A DNA stretch of 64,000 nucleotides from Hymenobacter aerilatus (GCF_022921095.1 NZ_CP095053.1:3452501-3516500); one strand, 5' to 3'; shown: positions 34,677-43,828, counted from the first letter of the stretch. The notes: a model not told the origin generated them from the sequence alone. Translations and numbers: made by a program.

Positions 34677-35282
34677 ATGTCGTCCGTCTTCCAGACCTAC
34701 TTCCAGCTCGGGTTTTTCCACATCTTCAACCTGCAGGCCTACGACCATCTGGTGTTCCTGCTGGCCTTGTGTGCGCCGTATGTACTCAGCGACTGGCGGC
34801 GGGTAGTGGCGCTGGTCACGAGTTTCACGGTGGGCCACAGCATCACGCTGGCCCTAGCTACCCTGAACGTGGTACAGTACAGCCCAGCGCTGATTGAGAA
34901 GCTGATTCCGGTGACGATTCTTATCACCTGCATCGTCAACATTGTGCAAGCTGGCCGGGCCAATACCCGCCCCATCAGTGCCCCTACCCGGCGCGAGCCG
35001 CTGGTCCTTACCCTGCCCAACCTGCTGGCAGCTAGCTTTGGATTAATTCACGGGCTGGGGTTTTCGAGCTACCTGCGGGAGCTGTTGGGCAAGCAAAGCA
35101 AGCCGGTGCTGGAGCTGCTCAGCTTCAACCTGGGCGTGGAGGTAGGACAACTGCTGATTGTGGGCCTTATTCTGCTGCTGGGCTTCCTAGTGCTGCGCGG
35201 CTTCGACGCCGTGCGCCGTGATTGGGTACTAATTACCAGCGGGGCCGCCCTAGGCATTGCCCTTGTGCTGCTAATAGGGTAG
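34677..35282 (+). CDS. HupE/UreJ-family membrane protein
   Basis: 201 residues with about six membrane segments. FNLQAYDHLVFLLAL near residue 20, SFTVGHSITLALATL and SFGLIHGLGFSSYLREL carry the histidines of the HupE/UreJ family, which is linked to nickel or cobalt uptake for hydrogenase and urease in other bacteria. In Bacteroidota it is often found without these enzymes, and none is present here. The start at 34677 matches the family opening and lies just after a -7 box. Confidence 0.85.
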   Translation: MSSVFQTYFQLGFFHIFNLQAYDHLVFLLALCAPYVLSDWRRVVALVTSFTVGHSITLALATLNVVQYSPALIEKLIPVTILITCIVNIVQAGRANTRPISAPTRREPLVLTLPNLLAASFGLIHGLGFSSYLRELLGKQSKPVLELLSFNLGVEVGQLLIVGLILLLGFLVLRGFDAVRRDWVLITSGAALGIALVLLIG

Positions 35283-35351
35283 GCGCTTTGGCCGTGCAAC
35301 GCTCGGTAGCTGCCTTTTGTCTTTACGGGCGCAGCTACGCGTGCTTTTGAG

Positions 35352-35359
35352 TATATTTG
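35352..35359 (+). promoter_or_regulatory. -7 box of the M1 peptidase gene
   Basis: TATATTTG (TAnnTTTG) stands 37 bp before the ATG at 35397, in a T-rich leader. A TTTG occurs at 35316 but too far for the usual spacing, so the -33 element is unclear. Confidence 0.45.
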
Positions 35360-35396
35360 TTTCCCCTCCTTTTTTCTTGTTTCCTTCCTGATTTTC

Positions 35397-37757
35397 ATGC
35401 TGAAACACTACCTGCTTCTGACGGCTGGCGTAGCGATGCTGACGGCAACCGCCCCGGCTCTGGCCCAGAGCACCAACTCTGGCACCGATAAGTTTGCCCA
35501 GCTTGGCCCCGAGTTGCCGACGCCTAACGAGTACCGCACGGCCAGCGGTGCCCCCGGTCACGCCTACTGGCAGCAGCGCGCCGACTACAACATTCGGGTG
35601 AAGCTGGACGACGAGAAGCAGGCCATTACGGGCTCCGAGGACATCACCTATACCAACCTCTCGCCCGACGAGCTGCCCTACCTCTGGGTGCAGCTCGACC
35701 AGAACATCATGGACAAAAACTCCATGACCACGTCCACCCAAACCAGCCAGTTGCAGACGCGCATGCCATTCCAGGCCCTCGACTACATCGAGCGGTCGGA
35801 CTTTGATGGCGGGTTCAAGATTGAGTCGGTGAAGATGAAGGGCACAGCGCTGAAGCACACCATCAATCATACGATGATGCGCATCGACCTGCCTACCCCT
35901 TTGAAGCCTAAGCAGTCGGTGACGTTCAGCATTGCCTGGCACTACAACATCAACGACCAGCTGAAAATCAACCAGCGCTCGGGCTACGAGTTTTTCCCCA
36001 AAGACGGCAACTACCTCTACGAAATTGCGCAGTTCTATCCCCGTATGGCCGTATACTCGGACTTTCAGGGCTGGCAGAACAAGCAGTTCCTGGGCGCGGG
36101 CGAGTTTGCCCTACCCTTCGGCGACTATCGCGTGAGCATCACCGCGCCTTCTGACCACGTTGTGGGCTCTACCGGCACACTGCAAAACCCCAATGAGGTA
36201 CTGACCAGCAAGCAACGTCAGCGCTTGGCTAGCGCCCAGGGTGCCAGCAAGCCCGTGCTGATTGTGACGCAGGCCGAAGCCGAGCAAGCCGAAAAAGGCA
36301 AGCCCAAAGGCACCAAAACCTGGACCTACGTCGCCAAAAACGTGCGTGACTTCGCCTGGGCGTCGTCGCGGAAGTTTATCTGGGATGCCATGGGCATCAA
36401 ACAGGACGGCAAGAACGTGCTGTGCATGAGCTACTACCCCAAGGAGGGAAATCCGCTGTGGGGCCAGTACTCCACGGAGGTAGTGGCGCATACCATCAAG
36501 ACCTACTCTAAGTTCACGATTCCTTACGAGTACCCCGTAGCTATTTCGGTGCACGGGCCGGTGGGCGGCATGGAATACCCTATGCTTTGCTTCAACGGTG
36601 GCCGGCCCGAGGCTGATGGCACGTACTCGGCAGAGCGGAAATACGGGATGATTTCGGTGATTATCCACGAAGTGGGCCACAACTTCTTCCCGATGATTGT
36701 GAACAGCGACGAGCGCCAGTGGACGTGGATGGACGAGGGCTTGAACACCTTTTGCCAGTACCTCACCGAGCAGGAGTGGGAACGTAATTATCCCTCGCGC
36801 CGCGGTGAGCCGCGCAACATGGTCGACTACATGAAGTCGGACCCAAGCGTGCAGACGCCCATTATGTCGAACTCCGAATCGGTGCTGCAACTCGGCAACA
36901 ACGCCTACGGCAAGCCCGCTACGGCCCTGAACGTGCTGCGCGAGACGGTGATGGGTCGTGAGTTGTTCGATTACGCCTTCAAGCAGTACGCTACCCGTTG
37001 GGCCTATAAGCACCCCGAGCCTGCCGACTTCTTCCGCACCATGGAAGACGCCTCGGCCGTGGACCTCGACTGGTTCTGGCGCGGCTGGTTCTACACCAAC
37101 GACCACACTGATATCAGCATCGAAGGCGTGAAGTCCTACACCGTTGACTCGAAGAACCCCGAGGTAGAAAATGCTCTGAAGCGTCAGCAGATCAACGCTG
37201 CGCCCAAGAGCATTTCGGACATGCGCAACCTCCAGGACATCCCCAAAACACTGGTGGACAAGAAGCCCGAGCTGAAGGACTTCTACAACAACTATGACCC
37301 GCTGAACACCACCGCCGCCGACAAGCAGCGCTACCAGCAGTACGTGAAGGCGCTGAAGCCCGAGCAGCAGCAGCGCCTCAGCCAGGGCCTCAACTTCTAC
37401 GAGGTAGACCTTAAGAATATTGGTGGCCTGGTGATGCCTGTGATTGTGGAAATGACTTACGCCGATGGCAAGAAGGAAATCGTAAACATTCCGGCCGAAA
37501 TCTGGCGCAAGAACAACGCGCACGTGACGAAGGTGTTTGTGACCGAGAAGCCCGTGACGGCCTTCGTGCTGGACCCCTACCAGCAAACCGCCGATACCGA
37601 CCTCTCGAACAACGCCTACCCTCGCCAGGTAGCACCCTCACGCTTCGAGCTGTTTGAGTACCAGCAGCGCCAGCAGCAGAACCCTATGCAACAGCAAGTA
37701 TCGATGCAGCAGAAGGAAGACAAGCCAACGAACACCAGCGCCGGCGGCACGAACTAA
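35397..37757 (+). CDS. Secreted M1-family zinc metallopeptidase
   Basis: 786 residues. Signal peptide (MLKHYLLLTAGVAMLTATAP, cleaved about ALAQS). An N-terminal beta domain (about 55-270) leads to the catalytic domain with HEVGH at 424-428 and the third zinc ligand Glu447 in WMDEG, i.e. HExxH-x18-E. The usual GAMEN exopeptidase motif reads GGMEYP here, as in other Bacteroidota M1 proteins. C-terminal tail is glutamine-rich (QQRQQQNPMQQQ). It would cut peptides in the periplasm. A terminator follows. Confidence 0.93.
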   Translation: MLKHYLLLTAGVAMLTATAPALAQSTNSGTDKFAQLGPELPTPNEYRTASGAPGHAYWQQRADYNIRVKLDDEKQAITGSEDITYTNLSPDELPYLWVQLDQNIMDKNSMTTSTQTSQLQTRMPFQALDYIERSDFDGGFKIESVKMKGTALKHTINHTMMRIDLPTPLKPKQSVTFSIAWHYNINDQLKINQRSGYEFFPKDGNYLYEIAQFYPRMAVYSDFQGWQNKQFLGAGEFALPFGDYRVSITAPSDHVVGSTGTLQNPNEVLTSKQRQRLASAQGASKPVLIVTQAEAEQAEKGKPKGTKTWTYVAKNVRDFAWASSRKFIWDAMGIKQDGKNVLCMSYYPKEGNPLWGQYSTEVVAHTIKTYSKFTIPYEYPVAISVHGPVGGMEYPMLCFNGGRPEADGTYSAERKYGMISVIIHEVGHNFFPMIVNSDERQWTWMDEGLNTFCQYLTEQEWERNYPSRRGEPRNMVDYMKSDPSVQTPIMSNSESVLQLGNNAYGKPATALNVLRETVMGRELFDYAFKQYATRWAYKHPEPADFFRTMEDASAVDLDWFWRGWFYTNDHTDISIEGVKSYTVDSKNPEVENALKRQQINAAPKSISDMRNLQDIPKTLVDKKPELKDFYNNYDPLNTTAADKQRYQQYVKALKPEQQQRLSQGLNFYEVDLKNIGGLVMPVIVEMTYADGKKEIVNIPAEIWRKNNAHVTKVFVTEKPVTAFVLDPYQQTADTDLSNNAYPRQVAPSRFELFEYQQRQQQNPMQQQVSMQQKEDKPTNTSAGGTN

Positions 37758-37782
37758 TCTGTACCATTTTCACGTACCACAG

Positions 37783-37812
37783 AGAGCCGGGCCCCTGCGT
37801 CCGGCTCTTTTC
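37783..37812 (+). terminator. Intrinsic terminator after the M1 peptidase
   Basis: AGAGCCGG and CCGGCTCT pair around 10 nt, followed by TTTT. Confidence 0.8.
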
Positions 37813-37868
37813 GTATCTTAAAATATCGAAAACGCTGCCCCCCGTAGCATACTACTAAATAATCTCTC

Positions 37869-38243
37869 ATGGGACTACTCGACGGCCTCCTCGGCAACGC
37901 TTCCGAAAAAGACGCGCAGGAACTACAGCAGCAACTCAACCGCATCCTGGCTTCCGGCGAGCGGATTGAGCATGCCTATGCCGTCATTCGCGACCAGATT
38001 ATCTTCACCAACAAGCGTTTGCTTCTGGTAGACAAGCAGGGCATGACGGGCAAGAAACAAGAGTTTCTGAGCGTGCCCTACCGCAGCATCGAGCGATTCT
38101 CGATGGAAACGGTGGGGCATTTCGACCTCGAGTCGGAACTGAATATCTGGGTGCGCGGGCAAGTTGAGCCTATCCGCAAAACCTTCCGTAACGACAAGAG
38201 CGTGTACGACATCTACCGCGCCCTGGCCGACTACGCACTGTAG
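37869..38243 (+). CDS. Bacterial PH-domain protein
   Basis: 124 residues, cytoplasmic. MGLLDGLLGNASEKDAQELQ is the normal opening of these proteins, followed by a PH-like fold (GERIEHAYAVIRDQIIFTNK, RSIERFSMETVGHFDLESEL, then the C-terminal helix DKSVYDIYRALADYAL). It matches the PF08000-type (bPH_1) family of small stand-alone PH proteins, whose role is not known in general. It is convergent with the GH30 gene 28 bp away. Confidence 0.85.
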   Translation: MGLLDGLLGNASEKDAQELQQQLNRILASGERIEHAYAVIRDQIIFTNKRLLLVDKQGMTGKKQEFLSVPYRSIERFSMETVGHFDLESELNIWVRGQVEPIRKTFRNDKSVYDIYRALADYAL

Positions 38244-38271
38244 CGGACGACACCGCGCTGCCTAGGCAACC

Positions 38272-39711
38272 TCACCACACGTACGTGCCCGCCGCCCCTG
38301 CCTCCAGGGTAAGACTTACAAGTTTGCCTTTGTAGCGAATACTGAACGTCTGCGGCGTTTTCTGGTCATTTTGTACCAGTACTACAATTTGGCCGGCAGG
38401 GGTGCGGAATGCCACATTGGGCAGCGTGCCTGTTGCCGTGGAGGCAATACGCACCGAGCCCGGCCGCACAAACTTGCTTGCATGGGCTACCACGTAATAG
38501 GCCACATTGCGCTGCACCTGGTTGCCATCGAGCGTGAGGGCACCCAGGCACTCGGTGCAGCCGCCCGGCGTGTGAGGGTTCTGCTGAGGGTCGGCCGCCA
38601 AGTTCCATTCCAGCACCGTTTTGGCCCAATTGCGGGTAGCGCCAATCATCAGCGTTTTCATGTGCCAGCCTAGGTTATCCTCGAACTTCGACTTCGCCCC
38701 TACCCACTGCTCAGTGAAGTAGATGTTCTTATCGGGGTAGGCCTCGTGCACCTTCGATAGCGCCTCTATGGGACCCGCATAGAGATGAAAAGCCGACCCA
38801 TCGACGTACTTGCGCGCCTCGGGGTCGTTGAGGATGGCGAGGGGGTAGTCGGGGCGGTCGGCGTTGTGGTCATACACAATGATTTTCGTGTCGATTTTCG
38901 CGGCTATGAAAGCCGGCCCCAGGCTGTTCTTGATGAACTCAGCCTGTTGCTCGGCCAGCATCAGCAGGCTGGGGTTGTTGCCGGGGTGCAAGGGCTCATT
39001 CTGCACCGTAATGGCATCTATACGAATTCCTTCGGCCTTCATGTCCTGCACGTACTTCACAAAATACTGCGCGTAGGCATTGTAGAACGCTGGTTTTAGG
39101 GAGCCGCCTTTGCTGTTACCATTGGTCTTCATCCAGGTAGGCGGCGACCAGGGGGAGCCCAGGATTTTGATGTTGGGGTTGATGGCCAGAATCTCTTTCA
39201 GCGCCGGAATCAACTCCTTACGGTCAGGGTCGAGACTGAACTTGGTGAGTTGCGGGTCAGTCTGACCTTCCGGCATGTCATCGTAGCTGAACACCACCGG
39301 GTCGAGGTCTGATGCGCCGATGCTCACGCGCAAGTAGCTCACCCCAATGCTGCCCGCGGCTTTTGGGTCAAATAACTCTTTCAGCAAAGCTGTTCGCTCG
39401 GCCTGGCCCATCTGCAGCAGCAGGGTAGCGCTACCCCCCGTAAGGCAGTAGCCAAAGCCGTCGATGGTCTGAAATTGCTGGCTGTCGTCAATCTCAATTA
39501 CAGAAGCACTAGCCTCAGTGCCAGCTACAAACTCCAGCGTAGTTGGCTGGCGCTGAAACAGCTTGGTTTGATCGGGCGTGGTGACCCACTGCACTACACT
39601 AGCGCCGCTGCCGATGCTGGTAGTAAAAGACTGCTGGCAACTGGTGGCGCTCATCAGCAAGGCCGCGCTCAGCGCTACCAGTTGCCATATCTTCTGGAAG
39701 TGAAGCTGCAT
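38272..39711 (-). CDS. GH30 glucosylceramidase-like lipoprotein
   Basis: 479 residues from the ATG at 39711. The start gives a lipoprotein signal with the lipidated Cys25 in MSATSCQQ; the ATG 10 codons upstream would spoil it. The family GH30 barrel has the acid/base Glu239 in TVQNEP and the nucleophile Glu334 in YFTEQWVG; GFGYCLTGGSATLLLQM, WSPPTWMKTNG and the C-terminal beta domain (VAYYVVAHASKFVRPGSVRI) follow the glucosylceramidase type. It probably cleaves beta-linked glucose or xylose-containing glycans at the cell surface. No partner sus genes are present. Confidence 0.92.
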   Translation of the reverse strand: MQLHFQKIWQLVALSAALLMSATSCQQSFTTSIGSGASVVQWVTTPDQTKLFQRQPTTLEFVAGTEASASVIEIDDSQQFQTIDGFGYCLTGGSATLLLQMGQAERTALLKELFDPKAAGSIGVSYLRVSIGASDLDPVVFSYDDMPEGQTDPQLTKFSLDPDRKELIPALKEILAINPNIKILGSPWSPPTWMKTNGNSKGGSLKPAFYNAYAQYFVKYVQDMKAEGIRIDAITVQNEPLHPGNNPSLLMLAEQQAEFIKNSLGPAFIAAKIDTKIIVYDHNADRPDYPLAILNDPEARKYVDGSAFHLYAGPIEALSKVHEAYPDKNIYFTEQWVGAKSKFEDNLGWHMKTLMIGATRNWAKTVLEWNLAADPQQNPHTPGGCTECLGALTLDGNQVQRNVAYYVVAHASKFVRPGSVRIASTATGTLPNVAFRTPAGQIVVLVQNDQKTPQTFSIRYKGKLVSLTLEAGAAGTYVW

Positions 39712-39800
39712 ACAAGAATAAAGAACAGAGCCGTATACCAATGACTTGGCGCTTTGTGCGCACAGTAGTTTGCTAGATAATGATTTTACGATTCCATCCA

Positions 39801-39842
39801 GTAAAAAAGCTCCGTGGCTATACTGTGTGCCACGGAGCTTAT
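39801..39842 (-). terminator. Terminator of the NDH-2 gene
   Basis: AAGCTCCGTGGC and GCCACGGAGCTT (12 bp, 10-nt loop); on the minus strand the stem is followed by TTTTTT. It starts 11 bp after the NDH-2 stop. Confidence 0.85.
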
Positions 39843-39852
39843 CCTGGTGTCG

Positions 39853-41232
39853 CTATTTGGCTATCGGTGCCTGCAAGGCGGGCGGGGTAGGATTGTATTG
39901 TGGCGTGGCATTGAGGTGCTCAGCCGCCGATTGGCCGCTGTGCTTTTTGTAATCGCGTCGTTTGTAAGGCCGAATGATGAGACGTAGCGCCTTATCGGAG
40001 CTGAAGTAGCTGATGGCCCAGCTAATAAGTGTCACGACCTTGTTGCGGAAGCCTACTAGCGTCATCAGGTGCACAAATAGCCAGGTCAGCCATCCGAAGA
40101 AGCCCCCAAAATGGATGTTTTTAGGCAGGTCGACCACTGCCCGGTTGCGTCCCACAATGGCCATGGTACCTTTGTTGGTGTAGTCGAAGGGCTGGAGCGA
40201 CTCGTTTTTCAGGCGGCGGCCTAGGTTGGCAGCCAGTTGCTCGGCCTGCTGAATGGCCACTGGTGCTAGCATGGGGTAGCCCTTGGGCATAGCATCCGTC
40301 ACCATGTTGGCCACGTCGCCGATAGCGTAGATGTTGGTGGTGCCCATCACCAGGTTGTAATGGTCCACGTTGATGCGCTTATTGCGGGTCACTTGGTGCT
40401 CCGAGAGGCCGGGTAGGGCAGCACCGTTCACGCCCGCTGCCCAAATCAGGTTTTCTGTCCGGATAAAATCAGTATCGGAGAGGTAGGCTTTGCCGTCCTC
40501 AAACCGCTTGGCCGAAGTATTTAATCGAATATGAATACCCATGTCATCCAGGTACTTATGCGCCGTCTGCTGCGCTTCCTTCGACATGGGTCCCAGCACG
40601 GCCCCACCTGCCTCAATGAGGTAGATTTCCATCTGTTTCAGATCCAGCTCGGGGTAGTCCTGGGGGAGCACGTCTTTGCGCATTTCGGCCAGCGAGCCGG
40701 CAATTTCCACGCCCGTAAGACCAGCACCCACAATCACCACGTTCAGCAGCGCCTGCCGCTTTTCGGGGTTTTCTTCCAGTACGGCACGCTCGAAGTTCTG
40801 AAACAGGAAGCTGCGCAGATTCAGAGCGTTCGGCACGCTTTTGATCTGCATCCCGTTTTTCTCGATGGTGTCGAGGCCAAAGAAATTGGTGACCGAGCCC
40901 GTAGCCAGCACTAGGTAGTCGTAGCTGATTTCCCCAATATCGGTGACGATGGTATTGCGGTCCAGCTCCACACGCTGCACATCGGCCAGGCGGTAGAAGA
41001 AGTTTTGCTGGCCCGCAAAAATCTTCCGGATGGGGTAGGCAATGCTGTCGGCCTCCAGCGCGCCAGTGGCTACCTGGTAGAGCAGCGGCTGAAAATTATG
41101 GTAGTTGTTGCGGTCTACTACCACCACCTGCACGGGCTGGTCGGCTAGTTCTTTGGCCAAACGCAGTCCTCCAAAACCACATCCTACAATTACGACGCGC
41201 GGCAGCGACGAGGTAGGCAAATTCGTGTTCAT
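39853..41232 (-). CDS. Type II NADH dehydrogenase (NDH-2)-like FAD oxidoreductase
   Basis: 459 residues from the ATG at 41232; the 20-codon upstream extension runs into a hairpin repeat and is unlikely. Two nucleotide sites are present: FAD at VVIVGCGFGGLRLAKEL (about 13-29) and NAD at NVVIVGAGLTGVEIAGSL (about 168-185). YAIGDVANM is the third FAD motif. The C-terminal region has LTWLFVHLMTLVGFRNK, the membrane-binding segment of NDH-2. It oxidises NADH and passes electrons to quinone without pumping protons. The window also has full complex I, so the cell can choose between coupled and uncoupled entry. Confidence 0.93.
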   Translation of the reverse strand: MNTNLPTSSLPRVVIVGCGFGGLRLAKELADQPVQVVVVDRNNYHNFQPLLYQVATGALEADSIAYPIRKIFAGQQNFFYRLADVQRVELDRNTIVTDIGEISYDYLVLATGSVTNFFGLDTIEKNGMQIKSVPNALNLRSFLFQNFERAVLEENPEKRQALLNVVIVGAGLTGVEIAGSLAEMRKDVLPQDYPELDLKQMEIYLIEAGGAVLGPMSKEAQQTAHKYLDDMGIHIRLNTSAKRFEDGKAYLSDTDFIRTENLIWAAGVNGAALPGLSEHQVTRNKRINVDHYNLVMGTTNIYAIGDVANMVTDAMPKGYPMLAPVAIQQAEQLAANLGRRLKNESLQPFDYTNKGTMAIVGRNRAVVDLPKNIHFGGFFGWLTWLFVHLMTLVGFRNKVVTLISWAISYFSSDKALRLIIRPYKRRDYKKHSGQSAAEHLNATPQYNPTPPALQAPIAK

Positions 41233-41246
41233 ACAGTAAATCGTAG

Positions 41247-41265
41247 GGGCGCGTGGCACGCGCCC
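41247..41265. repeat. GGGCGCGTG hairpin repeat
   Basis: GGGCGCGTG and CACGCGCCC pair around one base, just upstream of the NDH-2 start. Another REP-like type, distinct from the other families in the window. Confidence 0.6.
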
Positions 41266-41390
41266 AGCGTTGCAAAATTTGGTTGCGCACACTGCGCCTA
41301 CCAGCCATCAACTCGCTGGTACGCATCTCCTAACATTTGGACGATGCTTGGGTTAAAAAATCGGTGTATTTCAACTAGAAACTAAACGAA

Positions 41391-41424
41391 AACGCCCTTT
41401 CTCCTACTGCGGAAAAAGGACGTT
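41391..41424 (-). terminator. Putative terminator of the 41453-42136 gene
   Basis: On the minus strand AACGTCCTTT pairs with AAAGGGCGTT (one G-T wobble) around 14 nt, then TTCG and a T-rich run. Confidence 0.5.
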
Positions 41425-41452
41425 CTACTTAGGCTATCTAACGTGCGAAAGC

Positions 41453-42136
41453 CTAATAATCCTCACCGGCTTTCTTCTTGAATTCACCGCTCTTCACTTG
41501 GTTGATTAGCTGCAACCAGCTGAAGGGGTTCAGCAGCGGGTTGTTGGTATACGGCGTAGCGCCCATACCCATCCGGCGCTGCTGGTCGTACTGCTGCATC
41601 TGCATGGTTTGGCGGTAGTTCGACATACTGGAGGTAGGCATGGCGGTAAATAGCCGGCGCATCACTTCGGGACTTAGGTTGGCAGCAGCCGAAGAGCCTT
41701 TTTCATCGGGTAGGCGTAGGGCCAGGAAGGCTTCTTTAAATGCCTTCTCGGTAGCATATGGGAATATGCGCACCTCTGGCAGCACGGTAGCATCTTCCTT
41801 CAACTGGATAATTACGGAGTAGCTCTGCCGCGGATAATCGGGTGGAATCACCACCCATTGGTTGCCGTAGCCCAGCGCCCGAATCACGATGCTGTCGCCG
41901 GCCAGCACGGGCAGCGAGAAGTAGCCGTACTCGTTGGTGAGGGTGCCCCTACCCGCCTTGGGCACAAATATGGCCGCACCCGGCACGCCCAGCAGCGAGT
42001 CGCCGGTGGCAATGATGCCGGAGAACTGCACCACCCGCCGCTGGCCCTGGGCCTGCGCAGCAGATCCTGACAATAGCAGGAGCAGCACCATTGCTACCCC
42101 GGCAAAAGCGGTACGGAAAGAGAAAGAAACAGACAT
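41453..42136 (-). CDS. Secreted protein with carboxypeptidase-regulatory-like domain
   Basis: 227 residues. Signal peptide (FAGVAMVLLLLLSGSAAQAQ). Residues about 35-120 form a CarboxypepD_reg-like beta-sandwich (FSGIIATGDSLLGVPGAAIF, GRGTLTNEYGYFSLPVLAGD, SIVIRALGYGNQWVVIPPDY), the domain often placed before TonB receptors in this phylum. The C-terminal half is predicted helical with many Q/M residues and a basic end (GEFKKKAGEDY). It has no TonB receptor partner here. Divergent from the ArsR-type gene. Role unknown. Confidence 0.8.
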   Translation of the reverse strand: MSVSFSFRTAFAGVAMVLLLLLSGSAAQAQGQRRVVQFSGIIATGDSLLGVPGAAIFVPKAGRGTLTNEYGYFSLPVLAGDSIVIRALGYGNQWVVIPPDYPRQSYSVIIQLKEDATVLPEVRIFPYATEKAFKEAFLALRLPDEKGSSAAANLSPEVMRRLFTAMPTSSMSNYRQTMQMQQYDQQRRMGMGATPYTNNPLLNPFSWLQLINQVKSGEFKKKAGEDY

Positions 42137-42194
42137 ATAATGAATTACAGACTACAAGTATACGGCAGATTGAAGGTAGGCGCCCGGATTGACG

Positions 42195-42202
42195 TAAATT
42201 TG
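42195..42202 (+). promoter_or_regulatory. -7 box of the ArsR-type regulator gene
   Basis: TAAATTTG fits TAnnTTTG and lies 42 bp before the ATG at 42245; a TTG at 42170 is a possible but loosely spaced -33 element. It supports the later start codon. Confidence 0.45.
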
Positions 42203-42244
42203 TCGTACCGCTCCTTACCCCCTTCCTTCCAATTCAAACAAAAG

Positions 42245-42643
42245 ATGCGCCTAAAACACTTCACCGTTGCATTAGGATTACCCATTTTTAAAGCATTTGG
42301 CGACGAAAGTCGACTTCGCATCCTGCATTTGCTGTGGCGTAATCAGGAAATGTGTATTTCTGACCTAGAACAGGTGCTGGATTTCACCCAAACCAAAACC
42401 TCCCGCCAATTATTGTATCTGAAAAATGCCGGGATGGTCAACTTTCGTCGGCTCGACAACTGGGTATTTTACTATATCAAAGATGAGGTAGGCGACGTGG
42501 TGCAGCAGCTCCTGGGCTACCTGGAACGCGATGCTCAACTGCGCAACGACCAGGAAACCTACCAAACACTGTGGTCGAACCGGGAGTTGGCGGCGTATAA
42601 GCTGCAAAACCGCCGCTGGAAAGGCGAAGCAGAGGTTAAATAA
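42245..42643 (+). CDS. ArsR-type winged-helix regulator
   Basis: 132 residues from the ATG at 42245; the open frame extends to 42140, but that part overlaps the promoter. FKAFGDESRLRILHLLWRNQ, then the recognition region LDFTQTKTSRQLLYLKNAGM and wing NFRRLDNWVFYYIKD. No metal-binding cysteine pair (the single Cys in EMCISD is in the alpha-3 region, where ArsR proteins have CxC), so the signal is unclear. It is an autoregulator candidate, but its neighbours do not suggest a target. Confidence 0.82.
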   Translation: MRLKHFTVALGLPIFKAFGDESRLRILHLLWRNQEMCISDLEQVLDFTQTKTSRQLLYLKNAGMVNFRRLDNWVFYYIKDEVGDVVQQLLGYLERDAQLRNDQETYQTLWSNRELAAYKLQNRRWKGEAEVK

Positions 42644-42656
42644 TGAGTGCTGAAGT

Positions 42657-42750
42657 GTGAGTAGTGAAATGGTGAAGCAGTGAACTTCTACCTCTTTCTC
42701 CATCACGCCAACTTATCAGACGCCCCAACCGTTTGCACTTCACTACTCAC
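42657..42750. repeat. Inverted repeat GTGAGTAGTGAA
   Basis: GTGAGTAGTGAA at 42657-42668 and TTCACTACTCAC at 42739-42750 are perfectly complementary, with further partial pairing on both sides. It fills the gap between the regulator and the ferredoxin gene. Confidence 0.7.
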
Positions 42751-42765
42751 CATCTCACCACTCCC

Positions 42766-43080
42766 GTGTACGCCCACCATATTTTCGTTTGCACCAACCA
42801 GAAAAGCGGCGTCGGCGACGACGTGGCCAAGACGTTTAAAAAAGAGCTGAAAAAGCAGGACCTCAAGAAACTGCTTAGTGGTGGTAAAAAGCGAAAAAAC
42901 CGCGTGCAAACCACCGGCTGCCTCGACGTGTGCAAGCACTGCAAGAAAGGCAACGGTGCGGCGGTGGTGTTCTACCCCGAAAACATCTGGTACGGCGACG
43001 TGCACCCCAAAGACGTAGCCGATATTGTAGCCGAGCACCTTGGCGAGGGCCGGCCTGTGCAACGCCTGCGGCTGGAGTAG
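42766..43080 (+). CDS. Thioredoxin-like [2Fe-2S] ferredoxin
   Basis: 104 residues from the GTG at 42766, chosen because the coding sequence upstream is repeat DNA and the domain begins at once (VYAHHIFVCTNQKSG). Four cysteines (9, 52, 56, 59) match the thioredoxin-like ferredoxin pattern: one in HHIFVC, three in TTGCLDVCKHC. A lysine-rich middle (KKRKNRV) and the end VHPKDVADIVAEHL complete the fold. It would carry electrons in the cytoplasm; its partner is unknown. No ATG start is available, so translation may be weak. It is followed at 53 bp by the HAD gene. Confidence 0.78.
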   Translation: MYAHHIFVCTNQKSGVGDDVAKTFKKELKKQDLKKLLSGGKKRKNRVQTTGCLDVCKHCKKGNGAAVVFYPENIWYGDVHPKDVADIVAEHLGEGRPVQRLRLE

Positions 43081-43132
43081 TTCACTCTTGTACGCGTCCT
43101 CTCTGCTATTCAATTTTAATTGCCTACCCCAC

Positions 43133-43828
43133 TTGAAAACGTATCGCCACCTGTTTTTCGACCTCGACCACACGCTTTGGGATTTCGAAACAAATTCCGA
43201 AGAGGTGCTTCGGTTTCAGTACGACGACCATCGGCTGGCGCGCTACGGCTTCACGGTAGAGCAGTTTATGGCGTATTACAGCGAGGTGAACCACGCACTG
43301 TGGCGTATGTACCAGGGCAATAAGATCACGCAGCAGCAACTGCGCACCACCCGTTTTGCGCGCACGCTCACCAAGCTGGGCGTGCCCGAGGCTGAGGTAC
43401 CAGCTGATATTTCGGACCAATACACCTCTCTCCTACCCCACAAAACGGCCGTCTTCCCCTATACTTTTGAGGTGCTGAACTACCTGCAAGCCAAGGGCTA
43501 CACACTGCACCTGCTCACCAACGGTTTCCGGGAAATACAGTACGTAAAGCTGAATGCAGCCCACCTGACGGATTATTTTCGGGAAATTGTCACCTCCGAG
43601 TGCAGCGGCTGCTTGAAGCCCGATGGCCGTATGTACCAGCACGCCCTGGACCGCGCCGGCACTACCGCCGCCGACAGCCTCATGATTGGCGACAACCTGG
43701 AATGCGACGTGCTGGGCGCCGCCAACGCCGGCCTCGACCAAGTGTATTTCAACCCTGCAAAGCGCCGCCACTTCGCGCAGACGACGTATGAAATTGCGTG
43801 TTTGAGTGAGTTGAAGGAGATTTTGTAA
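43133..43828 (+). CDS. HAD-superfamily phosphatase (YjjG-like noncanonical pyrimidine nucleotidase)
   Basis: 231 residues from the TTG at 43133 (LKTYRHLFFDLDHTLWDFET); the track's ATG at 43040 lies inside the ferredoxin gene. HAD motif I is FFDLDHTL (Asp10, Asp12), motif II LLTNG, motif III KPDGRMYQ and motif IV MIGDNLECDVLG. Subfamily features (WDFETNSEEVLRFQ cap region) fit YjjG, which removes phosphate from dUMP-type nucleotides and protects against unnatural bases. The start is short of an ATG, as in the neighbouring ferredoxin gene. Confidence 0.83.
   Translation: MKTYRHLFFDLDHTLWDFETNSEEVLRFQYDDHRLARYGFTVEQFMAYYSEVNHALWRMYQGNKITQQQLRTTRFARTLTKLGVPEAEVPADISDQYTSLLPHKTAVFPYTFEVLNYLQAKGYTLHLLTNGFREIQYVKLNAAHLTDYFREIVTSECSGCLKPDGRMYQHALDRAGTTAADSLMIGDNLECDVLGAANAGLDQVYFNPAKRRHFAQTTYEIACLSELKEIL

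Noticed and set aside
36111..37586. 491-residue minus-strand open frame
   Set aside because: It lies entirely inside the M1 peptidase gene, whose catalytic motifs are intact. Its His/Val/Leu-rich translation is the usual shadow in GC-rich DNA.
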